Of a DNA stretch of 64,000 nt, positions 34,410 to 42,422 are shown one piece after another. A program made the translations under genes and the position numbers. The first letter of the stretch is position 1, and each line of letters opens with the position of its first letter. Under the pieces are notes generated by a model. It saw only the letters and a list, made by a program, of their open reading frames with translations. It did no database searches and was not told the DNA's origin. The stretch comes from Actinomyces dentalis DSM 19115. GTDB lineage: Bacteria > Actinomycetota > Actinomycetes > Actinomycetales > Actinomycetaceae. The stretch is from the NCBI RefSeq assembly GCF_000429225.1, contig NZ_AUBL01000015.1, forward strand, positions 1-64,000, given 5' to 3'.

Positions 34410-35354
34410 TCAGGCGCTCTGCCGGGCCGGGACGGGGGCGGGGCGGCCGCCCGGCCCGGTGGTGTACTCGACCTCGTGGCCGGTCAGCTGGAGGTAGGCG
34501 TCCTCGAGGCTGGCGCGGATGGTGGTCAGCTCGTGCAGGACGACGCCGTTCGCGGCCGCGATCTCGCCGATGCGGGCGGCGGGGGCCTCCGTCGTCGTCA
34601 GGGTGGTGGCGTCCTTGAGGTCGACGGCGATGCCGGCGCCCTGGAGGGCCTGGGCCAGGGAGGCGGCGGCGGGGCTGGTGACGCGCACGACGTCGGAGGT
34701 GACGGAGGCGATGACCTCGTCGACGGGGCCGGAGGTGAGGATGCGGCCGCGTCCGATGACAATGAGGTGGTCGGCGGTCTGGGCCATCTCGCTCATGAGG
34801 TGGGAGGAGATGAAGACGGTGCGGCCCTCGCGGGCCAGGCGCCGGCAGGTCTCGCGGACCCACTTGACGCCCTCGGGGTCCAGGCCGTTGACGGGCTCGT
34901 CGAAGATGAGGGTCTTCGGGTCGCCCAGCAGGGCGGCGGCGATGCCCAGGCGCTGCCCCATGCCCAGGCTGAAGCCCTTGACGCGCTTCTTGGCCACGGG
35001 CGTCAGGCCGGTGATGTCGAGGACCTCGTCGACGCGGCGGGTGGGGATGCCGTTGGAGACGGCGAGCTGGGTCAGGTGCGCCCGGGCGGTGCGCGAGCCG
35101 TGCAGGCCCTTGGCGTCCAGGAGGGCGCCGACCTCGCACAGGGGGGCGGCCAGGTCCTGGTAGGAGCGGCCGTTGATCTTGACGCTGCCCTCGGTGGGCT
35201 TGTCCAGGCCCATGATCAGGCGCATGGTGGTGGACTTGCCGGCGCCGTTGGGGCCGAGGAAGCCGGTGACGGTGCCCGGCTCGATGGTGAAGGAGATGCG
35301 GTCGACGGCGGTCTTGGCGCCGTAGCGCTTGGTGAGACCGGATGCTTCGATCAT
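34410..35354 (-). CDS. ABC transporter ATP-binding protein
   Basis: This 314-aa ATPase has Walker A GPNGAGKST (~34-42), a Q-loop region, the degenerate signature FSLGMGQRLGIAAAL and Walker B TLIFDEPVNGLDPEG. The H-loop is ISSHLMSE. The C-terminal ~100 residues are the accessory domain typical of the drug/lantibiotic group (IASVTSDVVRVTSP). It is the first gene of the four-gene minus-strand cluster and faces the Bax1-I gene across a 313-bp gap. Confidence 0.93.
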   Translation of the reverse strand: MIEASGLTKRYGAKTAVDRISFTIEPGTVTGFLGPNGAGKSTTMRLIMGLDKPTEGSVKINGRSYQDLAAPLCEVGALLDAKGLHGSRTARAHLTQLAVSNGIPTRRVDEVLDITGLTPVAKKRVKGFSLGMGQRLGIAAALLGDPKTLIFDEPVNGLDPEGVKWVRETCRRLAREGRTVFISSHLMSEMAQTADHLIVIGRGRILTSGPVDEVIASVTSDVVRVTSPAAASLAQALQGAGIAVDLKDATTLTTTEAPAARIGEIAAANGVVLHELTTIRASLEDAYLQLTGHEVEYTTGPGGRPAPVPARQSA

Positions 35355-35667
35355 CGGGGTTCAGCTCATTCCTGGGTGGTGGTGGCGACTGCGGCCGATG
35401 AGGGCCGGCGCTGCGTGATGGACTCAGGTTAGGGAGGCGGGCGGCGGAGCCCATCGGCCCCGAAGATGAAACCTGCGGCCGGGCCCGGCGGACCCCCAGG
35501 CGGAGGCGCTTCCTCCTCGGGGAGGAGATGCGGCGAGCGGGGCCGCCGGCGGGAATGCGGGGAAGTGCCGGCCTGTTGCATGTGGCAGGCTTTGCGGTGA
35601 TACCGCAGCGCGCCCCGGGCAGCGCCGGAGCGCACCCGTCCCCGAGATCGAGAGGACATGTTCACAG
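35355..35667. promoter_or_regulatory. Divergent control region of the ABC cluster and the Bax1-I gene
   Basis: No gene is visible in these 313 bp. TTGCAT at 35576-35581 with GATACC about 17 bp downstream is a weak promoter for the plus-strand gene. Overlapping it is a perfect dyad, TGCGGT-GAT-ACCGCA (35593-35607), a candidate operator. TGACCC-like or TetR boxes were not found. Confidence 0.4.
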
Positions 35668-36654
35668 ATGAGTAATCCGTTCTTCTCCCGCAGCGCCGCC
35701 TTCAACGGCCGCGGCCCCGCGGCCCCGGCCCAGACGGTGACGCCCAACGGCTACCCCACCATGCCCGGCTACCAGCCCGGCCACGGGCGCACGGGCGGGC
35801 AGCAGCCCGGTTACGGCCAGGCCCCCGCCGCCTACGGCCAGTCGTCTTACGGCCAGGCCCCGCCCGCCTACGGCCAGGCCGGCCCCCAGAGCGTCTCGCC
35901 CCAGCAGCTGTCCCAGCTCGAGGCCCAGTACGGCGCCCCCAGCGCCACCAACGTCGATCGCGGGCGGATGACCTACGACGACGTCATCATCCGCACCGCC
36001 GGCATCTTCGCCATGATCCTGGTCGTCGGGGCCCTGTCCTGGAACCTCGTGTCCAACCCGGACACCATGGCCCTGGGCTACCCGGTCATGATCGGCGGCG
36101 CCATCGGCGCCCTGGTCCTGGGCCTGGTCAACTCCTTCAAGAGGGAGCCCAGCCCCGTGCTCATCATGCTCTACGCCCTGTTCGAGGGCGCCATGCTCGG
36201 GGCGATCTCCGGCGTCATGGAGCTCCTCTACCCCGGCATCGTGGTCCAGGCGGTCCTGGCGACCCTGGCCACCTTCACCGTCATGCTGTGCGCCTACAAG
36301 TTCGCCGGCTTCCGCGTGACGGGCAGGGCCGCGCGCATCCTGGTGGTGGCCATGGGCGGCTACCTGCTGTTCAGCGTCGTCAACTTCCTGCTCATGGTCA
36401 CCGGCGTGGTCGACGACCCCTGGGGCCTGCGCGGCGTGGAGATCATGGGCATCCCGCTGGGCCTGATCATCGGCGCGCTGGCCGTGGCCATGGCCTCCTT
36501 CAGCCTCGCCATGGACTTCGAGGCCATCCAGCGCGGCGTCGAGCGCGGCCTGCCCACCAAGTACGCCTGGGCGGGCGCCTTCGGCCTGGTCGTGACCATC
36601 GTGTGGCTCTACGTCGAGTTCCTGCGCATCCTGGCCATCCTGCGCGACAACTGA
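35668..36654 (+). CDS. Bax inhibitor-1 / YccA family membrane protein
   Basis: This 328-aa protein has a ~100-residue Gly/Tyr/Gln/Pro-rich N-terminus with repeated GYGQAP units. Seven hydrophobic segments (~105-325) follow, with the family features GLVNSFKREPSPVLIMLYAL, FEGAMLGAISGVME and SLAMDFEAIQRGVERGLP. The penultimate aspartates near DFEAI are the pH-sensing pair in BsYetJ (family knowledge). A ribosome binding site GAGAGGACATG lies upstream. The actinobacterial subgroup (COG4760) is of unknown function and may leak calcium. Confidence 0.9.
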   Translation: MSNPFFSRSAAFNGRGPAAPAQTVTPNGYPTMPGYQPGHGRTGGQQPGYGQAPAAYGQSSYGQAPPAYGQAGPQSVSPQQLSQLEAQYGAPSATNVDRGRMTYDDVIIRTAGIFAMILVVGALSWNLVSNPDTMALGYPVMIGGAIGALVLGLVNSFKREPSPVLIMLYALFEGAMLGAISGVMELLYPGIVVQAVLATLATFTVMLCAYKFAGFRVTGRAARILVVAMGGYLLFSVVNFLLMVTGVVDDPWGLRGVEIMGIPLGLIIGALAVAMASFSLAMDFEAIQRGVERGLPTKYAWAGAFGLVVTIVWLYVEFLRILAILRDN

Positions 36655-36960
36655 CGCGCCGCCGTCCGGGCCGCGGCCGACGCGCCGTCGGCCGTCGCCG
36701 GACGCGCCGGCGCGCCCGAGCCGGCGACGAACGCGGAGTCGCCCGCGTCACCGCCGTCAACCGGCCCGCCACCGCCCCGCTCCGCCGCCCGCGGGACGGG
36801 GCGGTCCGCCGCGCCTAGCGCGGGGCCGGAGCGTCCGGAGCCCGGCTCGATCACGTCGGCGCCCGGCCCGGCGCGCATCTCCCGTTGCGCGTTCCCCGAC
36901 CGCGTTCGCGCTCGAGAACGCGCAACCGGCGGCGGGCCGTCCTCGCCGTCGAGTGATACG
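36655..36960. repeat. Gene-free interval with island boundary repeat
   Basis: Segment A (36820-36874, GCGGGGCCGGAGCGTCCGGA...) and segment B (36872-36948, CCCGTTGCGC ... AACCGGCGGCGGGCCGT) recur at 38974-39030 and 38855-38928, on the other side of the accessory island but in swapped order. Segment B contains the dyad CGCGTTC/GAACGCG, which could act as terminator for the toxin gene. No protein is encoded. Confidence 0.65.
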
Positions 36961-37200
36961 TCAGTCGATCAGGTCGAGGAGGTGGCGGCGCGCCTTCATG
37001 GCGTGGATGACCAGTCGGTTGCCGCTGTCGAAGGTGAGGACGACGACCTCCAGGAGCCGCCCACAGCGGTCGAATCCCATGAGGAATTGCTTGGCCGGCA
37101 TGTCGTCGTCTGGCTGACTCTCGTAGATCCGGTGCTCGACGGCGTGAAGGGCGTCCTCGGTGCTCACGCCGTGCTTGAGCGCCGAGCGGTGGACCTTCAC
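36961..37200 (-). CDS. Putative toxin of a type II toxin-antitoxin pair
   Basis: This 79-aa small protein begins MKVHRSALKHGVSTEDALHA and contains FDRCGRLLEVVVLTFDSGNR and VIHAMKARRHLL. The KHGVS..DA start and the R-x-L-x-V-V/I-H-A-M-KAR pattern resemble BrnT/RelE-like small toxins. The assignment is from these motifs only. It overlaps the upstream RHH antitoxin by four bases (antitoxin first). No ribosome binding site of its own is evident, fitting coupled translation. Target unknown; mRNA cleavage is likely for this fold. Confidence 0.7.
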   Translation of the reverse strand: MKVHRSALKHGVSTEDALHAVEHRIYESQPDDDMPAKQFLMGFDRCGRLLEVVVLTFDSGNRLVIHAMKARRHLLDLID

Positions 37201-37445
37201 GCGACGAAGGCGCGGACGGCCGAGCGGATGATCTCCGACCGACTGGTGCCGTCCCTGACGGCGCGCCGATCCACCGCCGCGACGAGGTCCTCATCCATGC
37301 GGACCGGGACGATCCTCGCCGCGTCGTCCCCCGTGGGGCGGCGACCATGCGCCCGCAGCACCTCGACGTCGTATCCGCGCTCCGCCTCATCGGCCCAAGC
37401 CTGGATCATCTCGTCCGTGACGGGCACGCCGTCAATGGTTTCCAT
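37197..37445 (-). CDS. Ribbon-helix-helix antitoxin
   Basis: This 82-aa protein's C-terminal half is a classic ribbon-helix-helix: VPVRMDEDLVAAVDRRAVRD as the strand and first helix, then GTSRSEIIRSAVRAFV. The N-terminal half would bind the toxin. TACACT ends 6 nt before ATG 37445 with no Shine-Dalgarno, so the operon mRNA is probably leaderless. The RHH domain would repress this promoter in the usual way. A partial copy of its coding sequence (37312-37341) is found at 38919-38948. Confidence 0.75.
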   Translation of the reverse strand: METIDGVPVTDEMIQAWADEAERGYDVEVLRAHGRRPTGDDAARIVPVRMDEDLVAAVDRRAVRDGTSRSEIIRSAVRAFVA

Positions 37446-37548
37446 GTGACGAGTGTAATACTGATCGATATCCGCCCCGTCTGCGGGACGGGGGGTCGGT
37501 CACGAGCCGACTCGGGGCCGGAGCAGCCGGGGCCCGGCTCAACGTTCC

Positions 37549-37896
37549 TCAGGCCGCCTGGGACGAGGGCGAGCGGTCCACCGTCGCCGTGCGGGCCCGG
37601 ATCGTCGGATCGGGGGACGAGGCCAGTGTGAACCGCAGCGAGTACCGCAGCGTCGGCAGGAGTCTGGCGAGGTGCGGTTCATCATCCTTGTGGATGTGCA
37701 GCCGTCGGCACAGGTCGGTCAGCGGCAGTTCGGCGTCGAGATCGAAGACCTCGATCCCGATGACGACCCCGAACTCGTCAAGATCCACGAGGACGTCGTC
37801 GGAGAACTCCTCCGTGCTCGCCACAGGCCGGTCGGAGAGTGAGATGTGGCAGGTGCCGACCGCGGGATCAACGGTGATCGTGCGGGTTGTGGGCAT
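37549..37896 (-). CDS. DUF2283-like small protein
   Basis: This 115-aa protein's N-terminal part has the DUF2283 pattern of alternating strands: TITVDPAVGTCHISLSDRPV and then DDVLVDLDEFGVVIGIEVFD. The C-terminal part is Arg/Ser/Thr-rich and unlike known domains. ATG 37896 is chosen because AGAGGAGTCCCC lies just upstream. DUF2283 proteins often sit near toxin-antitoxin loci and mobile DNA; this one follows the pair above in the same orientation but has its own start signals. Confidence 0.65.
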   Translation of the reverse strand: MPTTRTITVDPAVGTCHISLSDRPVASTEEFSDDVLVDLDEFGVVIGIEVFDLDAELPLTDLCRRLHIHKDDEPHLARLLPTLRYSLRFTLASSPDPTIRARTATVDRSPSSQAA

Positions 37897-38242
37897 GGGG
37901 ACTCCTCTCATTCGCTCCGACCCCGCCCCTGCCCGGGGCCGGGGGTAGGGCGGTGACTGCAAATGGCAGGTGACGAGTGTGACACGTCCATTCCCGTGCG
38001 GGGGATCGGTCACGATGATGACGGGCCGGCGCCCGTCCGTCCCGAGGTGCCCGATGACCGGGGTCAGGCCGGATGCGGAAGGTCAGCCGGGCGCCCCGGA
38101 GTCGAAGGCTGGGGGCGGTCTCCCGCGGGGCTCGGGCTCCCGGCGGGGTTCTGGCGGAGGGCCGCTGCCGGGCGGGTCGGGTTCTTCCCGGGCCGGTTGC
38201 GGGGGTACTGCTTCATCTGACGGGAGCGGGGCCTGCCTCGAG

Positions 38243-38629
38243 GAGTTCTTCCCGGCCCGTGCGGGGGTGTTGCACATTGGAGAGGGTCGCCCCCGCGGGT
38301 CGACTCCGAGTTTTCCGCATGATTCCGGGGTTCTTCTAGAATGTCGGTTTTTAGCGGACGAGTTCCCATGTGCAGAGCGGCCCGCTCTGCACATGGGAGG
38401 ATCTCAACGGCGTTGAGCGCCAGGGCGTTTCCGCATGATTCCGCCAATCCGCCGCCAGCCGGCCCCGGTCGAATGTGCAACACCGCCCCCGCCCGCCCGA
38501 TACTGCACATCCGGGCCCGCCCTCCCCACCCCCACACCGCGTACCCGCACCCGCCACACACCCGCCCTCCCGCACCATCGCACCGCTCCCGGCCCACCCC
38601 GGGATCCTTTCGGCGAAAAAGGTTCATTG
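38243..38629 (+). repeat. ~380-bp nested-palindrome element, copy A
   Basis: The centre is a perfect 35-bp palindrome (38364-38398; arm TCCCATGTGCAGAGCGG). TTCCGCATGATTCCG lies on either side (38313-38327 and 38429-38444). Further out, GGTGTTGCACATT (near 38267) and AATGTGCAACACC (near 38475) form an inverted pair. The right end is GGCGAAAAAGGTTCATTG. The whole unit recurs inverted at 54682-55060 with roughly 75-80 % identity, highest in the core. It encodes no recognised protein. Confidence 0.8.
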
Positions 38630-38854
38630 CGCCACTTCGGGACGGGGGTGCGGGACGGAGGGTGAAAGATGCGCGCCAGCCACCTTTTTGAGGTGCCGGA
38701 CCGCACGCTGCTGGATCACCTCCGCTCGCAGTGAGACGGACAGGGCGAATGGGACAGGCGTGGCGAGTGGGGCGATGATCCCGTGCGCAGCGGTGCCCGC
38801 TGGCCTGTCCGCCCCCACGCCAAACCCGTCCGGTGCCAGCCCAGCTGATGGCTT

Positions 38855-39030
38855 GCATCTCCCGTTGTGCGGAACACGACCGCGTTCGCGCTTGAGAACG
38901 CGCAACCGGCGGCGGGCCGTCCTCGCCGCGTCGTCCCCTGTGGGGCGGGATGGTCGGCTGCGCCAGGGCTGACGCGGGGCCGGGGCGTCCGGAGCCCGGC
39001 TCGACCGCGTCGGCGCCACGGCCCGGCGCG
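38855..39030 (-). pseudogene. Decayed copy of the toxin-antitoxin locus
   Basis: 38855-38928 matches the sequence just 3' of the toxin (36872-36948). At the shared TCCTCGCCG it jumps directly to antitoxin-internal sequence (38919-38948 matches 37312-37341, 28 of 30). The toxin and half the antitoxin are deleted. 38974-39030 then matches 36820-36874. This is a relic of a second locus or the scar of a tandem duplication. Confidence 0.65.
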
Positions 39031-39071
39031 CGGGTTCGGCGCCTCCGGGCGCAGCCGATAGGCTCGCCCCC

Positions 39072-39479
39072 ATGATCAACATGCATATGCCCACCGTCGA
39101 GGGCGCCAAGGGCGCCAAGCCCGTGCTCGCCTTCCCCGAGGGCGGGGCCCCCGAGGGGCTGCAGGTCCAGGTTCTCGACGCCGGCGACGGCCCGGTCGTC
39201 GAGGCCGGCGACCACATCGTCTGCCACTACCTCGGCCAGTGCTGGAACGGGCGCGTCTTCGACAACTCCTACGACCGCGGCCGGCCGCTGGACTTCCAGA
39301 TCGGCGTGGGAGCGGTCATCCGCGGCTGGGACGACGGCCTCGTCGGCCAGCGCGTGGGCAGCCGCGTCCTACTGTCCATCCCCTCCGAGCTCGGCTACGG
39401 CGAGCGGGGCGTGCCGCAGGCGGGCATCAAGGGCGGCGACACCCTCGTCTTCGTCACGGAGATCCTCGGCGTCATGTGA
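39072..39479 (+). CDS. FKBP-type peptidyl-prolyl isomerase
   Basis: This 135-aa single-domain FKBP has no signal peptide. The fold signature VVEAGDHIVCHYLGQCWNGR, then VFDNSYDRGRPLDFQIG, VIRGWDDGLVGQRVGSR, LLSIPSELGYGERG and DTLVFVTEILGV, is complete. The active-site residues Tyr, Phe-Asp, Ile and Trp are present. ATG 39072 lies 7 nt after TAGGCT, so it is probably leaderless. It accelerates proline isomerisation in the cytoplasm. A strong hairpin follows. Confidence 0.95.
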   Translation: MINMHMPTVEGAKGAKPVLAFPEGGAPEGLQVQVLDAGDGPVVEAGDHIVCHYLGQCWNGRVFDNSYDRGRPLDFQIGVGAVIRGWDDGLVGQRVGSRVLLSIPSELGYGERGVPQAGIKGGDTLVFVTEILGVM

Positions 39480-39519
39480 GATCGGGCGCGCGGTGGCGCG
39501 GCCACAGTACAGGAGCGTC

Positions 39520-39555
39520 CCGGGTGGCCCCGCACTCGTGTGCGGGGCCACCCGG
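39520..39555. terminator. Bidirectional terminator between FKBP and surface protein genes
   Basis: A perfect 16-bp stem CCGGGTGGCCCCGCAC with its complement around a TCGT loop lies between two convergent genes (41 bp after the FKBP stop, 44 bp from the other stop). Confidence 0.75.
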
Positions 39556-39598
39556 AATTCATGAGGGTTGGTGTGTCCGCGGGGCTCGCCGCGGCGGG

Positions 39599-40687
39599 TC
39601 AGGCGCGGCGGGTGCGCTTGAGCGCGAGGACGCCCGCGCCCGCGAGCGCCAGCGCGGCGACGAGGACGCCGACGGTCTGCGCCCCGGTGCCGGCCAGGCG
39701 CGAGCCCCCGGCCCCGGGCCCCTTCCGGCCGGGATCCGAAACGGCGGCGGACGCCGTGGGCGCGGCCGGATCGGCGGGCGCGGGCGTCGCACTCGCCGTG
39801 GGGGTCGGCTCGGCGGGCGCGGGCGTCGCACTCGCCGTGGCCGTCGGCTCGGCGGGCGCGGTGGGCGTGGGAGTCGGCTTGGCGGCGACCTTGGTGGTGA
39901 CGCGGAAGGGCTGCGCCGTCACCGGCGCGCCGTCCACGGCGACGTCCGGGGCGTAGGCGGCCTGCGCGCCATTGGAGTCGGGGGCCTGGCGGGTGACGAC
40001 GACGTCGGCCGTCCAGGTCCCGTCGCCGTCCACCGTCCCGGTCACGGCCTGGCCGTCGACGGTGATCACGGGTGCGACGTCGGGCGCCCCCGGGGCCTGC
40101 GGGTCGGGCTGGGCCTGGGAGTCGAGCCTCCAGGCGGCCAGGTTCTCCCCGCCGAAGTCCCCCCGGCGGAAGGCCGTGAGCAGCGCACCGCCCTCGGGGA
40201 TCGTGCAGGTGACGACCATCTGCTCGCCCGGGTTCAGCTTCTGCTCCTCGGGGGCGCACGTCCCGTCGGGCAGCTCGGTCCCCGCGGCGTCGGTGATGCG
40301 CAGGCGCATGTCCGCGGAACTGGCGAACACGCCGTCGGTGTTCTCAATGAGCAGTGAGGCCCGGTGCGGCGAGCCCGGGGAGGCCTGCGAGGGGATCGTG
40401 ATCCGGTAGTTCCTGGTGACCGTGCTGCCCGGCTCCACGTCCACGACGTCGGCCGGGGAATCCAGAAGGTCGACCCGCGGGTCGCCCCAGACCGCCTCGG
40501 GGGCGGGCTGGTCGGGCGTGTAGGAGGCCACGAGGGTGCCGAAGCGGCCCGGGCCGCCGCACTGGAACCCCGGGCTGGCGCACTCCAGGGGCGGCTGGTC
40601 GGCGGCGATCGCGGCGGGGGGCAGCAGGACGCCTCCGACGGCGATCGCGGCGGTCGCGAGCGCGGCGAGTGGGTGGCGGTGACTCAT
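39599..40687 (-). CDS. Iron-box-preceded wall-anchored surface protein (LAGTG)
   Basis: This 362-aa protein has a signal peptide (MSHRHPLAALATAAIAVGGV, cleavage near AIAA-DQ). A ~240-residue beta-rich extracellular region with two disulfide candidates follows (CASPGFQC; GTCAPEE ... VTCTIPEG). A Pro/Thr/Ala wall-spanning repeat (APAEPTPTASATP; a 39-bp DNA repeat at 39773-39850) comes next. The sorting signal is LAGTG (~331-335), a hydrophobic helix and KRTRRA. GAGG lies before ATG 40687. A DtxR/IdeR-type box 41 bp upstream implies induction in low iron. A role in iron or haem acquisition or adhesion is inferred; no NEAT or HtaA motif is visible. Confidence 0.82.
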   Translation of the reverse strand: MSHRHPLAALATAAIAVGGVLLPPAAIAADQPPLECASPGFQCGGPGRFGTLVASYTPDQPAPEAVWGDPRVDLLDSPADVVDVEPGSTVTRNYRITIPSQASPGSPHRASLLIENTDGVFASSADMRLRITDAAGTELPDGTCAPEEQKLNPGEQMVVTCTIPEGGALLTAFRRGDFGGENLAAWRLDSQAQPDPQAPGAPDVAPVITVDGQAVTGTVDGDGTWTADVVVTRQAPDSNGAQAAYAPDVAVDGAPVTAQPFRVTTKVAAKPTPTPTAPAEPTATASATPAPAEPTPTASATPAPADPAAPTASAAVSDPGRKGPGAGGSRLAGTGAQTVGVLVAALALAGAGVLALKRTRRA

Positions 40688-40727
40688 GGGGGAGCCTCGT
40701 TTCGGGATACGGGAATGGGAAAGAGAG

Positions 40728-40746
40728 TAAGGTCAGCCTAACCAAT
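40728..40746. promoter_or_regulatory. DtxR/IdeR iron box
   Basis: TAAGGTCAGCCTAACCAAT matches 15 of 19 positions of the mycobacterial/corynebacterial iron-box consensus (TTAGGTTAGCCTAACCTAA, from memory) and keeps the dyad AGG..AGCCT.ACC core. It is 41 bp upstream of the surface-protein start, in the promoter region. Confidence 0.65.
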
Positions 40747-40891
40747 GCGGGGGGGCCGGGCGACGCCGGCCCGAATGGCATGACTCACGTCACCGGGCGG
40801 TGCGGCGGCCGGGTCCGACGGCGGCTGGTGGGTGGCGGCGGCCGGCGGGCGGTGCCGACGGCGGCCAACGAGCGGTGATGGGCCCGGCGGG

Positions 40892-40978
40892 TCAGGCGCG
40901 GCGGGTGCGCTTGAGCGCGAGGACGCCCGCGCCCGCGAGCGCCAGTGCGGCGACGAGGGCGCTCACGCTCAGCGCCCC
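40892..40978 (-). pseudogene. Fossil copy of a sortase sorting signal
   Basis: Read on the minus strand, this encodes ALAGALSVSALVAALALAGA, then GVLALKRTRRA and a stop. It is nearly identical to the C-terminus of the neighbouring surface protein. About 70 bp (40885-40955) match 39593-39663 with a single difference. The LAGTG motif is reduced to LAGA. It runs into the 3' end of the amidase gene in another frame. Either a second surface-protein gene was lost here or the tail was duplicated. Confidence 0.7.
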
Positions 40979-42360
40979 GGCCAGGGCGGGCACAGCCCGC
41001 CGTCGTCCTCGAGCTGGCCGGCCACGGTCAGGAGCAGGTCCTCGCGGCCCGTGCGCGCCACCAGCTGGGCGCCGATCGGCAGCCCCTCGGGTGAGAAGCC
41101 GGCGTGGACGGACATGGCCGGGTGCCCGGAGACGTTGAAGATCGCCGTGTTGGACACGACCGGCGTCGAGGCGAGCATCGCCGCCGTCCACCCCTTCCCG
41201 CGCAGGTCGTGGGCCCCGCCGGGAACGTCGATCATGGTCGGCAGCAGGAGCAGATCCGCGCTCCGGAAGGCCGCCTCGACGCCTGCGCGGATCCGCTGCG
41301 CGCGCCGCCGGGCGGCGCGCACGACGGGCGCGGGCAGGGCGGCGCCGATGCGCACGGACGCGCGCGTGCGCGGCTCGAGCCGCTCCGGGTGGGCGACCTG
41401 CGCGGCCTCCCGGTGGACGCCCGCGAAGTACAGGGCGAGGAAGGCGGCGGTGGGCGTCGGCCAGGCGACCCGCGCCCCGCGCACGTCGTGGCCCAGGGCG
41501 CGCAGGCGCTGGACGAAGTCCCGCATCGCGGCGCCGACCGGGGCGGCCACCCCGGCGCCGGGCATGACGGGATTGCTCGCCGCGAGTACGCGCAGGGCGC
41601 CCGTCCCGCCCTCCGCCGACTCGGCGAAGGGCCGCGTCGGCGGGGCCGTCCGCCACTTGTCGCCCGCCGTGTTCCCGCTGATGACGTCCATGACCAGCGC
41701 CATATCCCGCGCGCTGCGGGTGATCGCCCCGAATCCGGCCAGGCCCAGCCAGTGCTCGTCCAGCGGCGCGGAGCTCACCCGGCCGCGCGCGGGCTTGAGC
41801 CCGACGACGCCGCAGGCGGAGGCCGGGATGCGCAGGGATCCTCCGCCGTCGGACCCCATGGCGACGGGGACCATGCCCGTGGCCACGGCGACGGCGGAGC
41901 CGCCGGACGAGCCGCCCGGGGAGCGCGAGGGGTCCCAGGGGTTGAGGCACGCGCCGTGCAGGGCGGACTGCGTCGCGGGGAACTGGCCGAACTCGGACAT
42001 GTTCGTGCGTCCGACTATGACGGCCCCGGCGGCGCGCAGCCGCTGCACGACGGCGCAGTCGGCGTCCGCCGGGGCGGTGTTGCCCCTGCCGCCCAGGGTC
42101 GTCACCTCGCCGGCGACGTCGTACTCCTCCTTGACGGCCACGGGCACGCCGGCCAGGGGTCCGGCGAGGGCCGCTCCCGCCCGGTCGATCTGCTCGGCCT
42201 CGCGCAGTGCGGCCCGCCGGCGCACGACGGTGAATGCGTTGAGGTCCGGGTCGATGGCGGCGATGCGCGCCAGCGCGTCCTCCACGGACCGCCGGGCGCT
42301 CATCCGGCCCCGCCGGACCGCGCGGGCGATCTCGACGGCGCTGGGGGCGGAGCGGTTCAC
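40969..42360 (-). CDS. Amidase-signature-family hydrolase
   Basis: This 463-aa enzyme has a complete Ser-cisSer-Lys triad: Lys in GVPVAVKEEYDV (~75), the Gly/Ser-rich SPGGSSGGSA (~150) and GSDGGGSLRIPASACGVVG (~175). It hydrolyses carboxamides; the natural substrate is unknown. GatA is unlikely because no gatB/gatC is adjacent and the C-terminus differs. GTG 42360 follows AAGGAGGTCCCC, the best ribosome binding site in the window. No signal peptide is present. Its 3' end overlaps a fossil wall-sorting signal in another frame. Confidence 0.88.
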   Translation of the reverse strand: MNRSAPSAVEIARAVRRGRMSARRSVEDALARIAAIDPDLNAFTVVRRRAALREAEQIDRAGAALAGPLAGVPVAVKEEYDVAGEVTTLGGRGNTAPADADCAVVQRLRAAGAVIVGRTNMSEFGQFPATQSALHGACLNPWDPSRSPGGSSGGSAVAVATGMVPVAMGSDGGGSLRIPASACGVVGLKPARGRVSSAPLDEHWLGLAGFGAITRSARDMALVMDVISGNTAGDKWRTAPPTRPFAESAEGGTGALRVLAASNPVMPGAGVAAPVGAAMRDFVQRLRALGHDVRGARVAWPTPTAAFLALYFAGVHREAAQVAHPERLEPRTRASVRIGAALPAPVVRAARRRAQRIRAGVEAAFRSADLLLLPTMIDVPGGAHDLRGKGWTAAMLASTPVVSNTAIFNVSGHPAMSVHAGFSPEGLPIGAQLVARTGREDLLLTVAGQLEDDGGLCPPWPGR

Positions 42361-42422
42361 GGGGACCTCCTTGGTCGTGGGCGCCGGGAGTCGCCGGCGA
42401 GTCTACCGGCCGGCGCCCGGGC

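Larger units (their letters stand above)
37897..39071. other. Non-coding accessory stretch with structured repeat
   Basis: These 1,175 bp carry no protein-coding gene I can support. They contain the 387-bp structured repeat A (38243-38629) and a decayed toxin-antitoxin fragment (38855-39030). TAGGCT at 39059-39064 is the -10 of the FKBP gene. Several open frames exist on both strands but none has a start site and a recognisable product. Confidence 0.6.

Noticed and set aside
30968-35354. Lantibiotic biosynthesis cluster around the two-component/ABC genes
   Set aside because: No precursor peptide, modifying enzyme or protease gene lies on either side; only a sensing/export module is supported.
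37950-38240. Additional gene between DUF2283 and repeat A
   Set aside because: Only Gly/Arg-rich frames on both strands without start signals.
38351-38578. Small Cys/Arg-rich protein conserved in both structured repeats (also 54674-54952)
   Set aside because: The frame is open in both copies and ends in SSHVQSGPLCTWE, but that stretch is simply the palindrome translated. There is no ribosome binding site, and differences do not favour synonymous positions clearly enough.
38064-39227. 387-codon minus-strand frame across the accessory stretch
   Set aside because: It runs through repeat A and the decayed TA copy and overlaps the FKBP gene; composition is low-complexity and no domain is visible.
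40969-42360. GatA subunit of Glu-tRNA amidotransferase
   Set aside because: The amidase signature is shared, but no gatC/gatB neighbours exist and the C-terminal half is unlike GatA.
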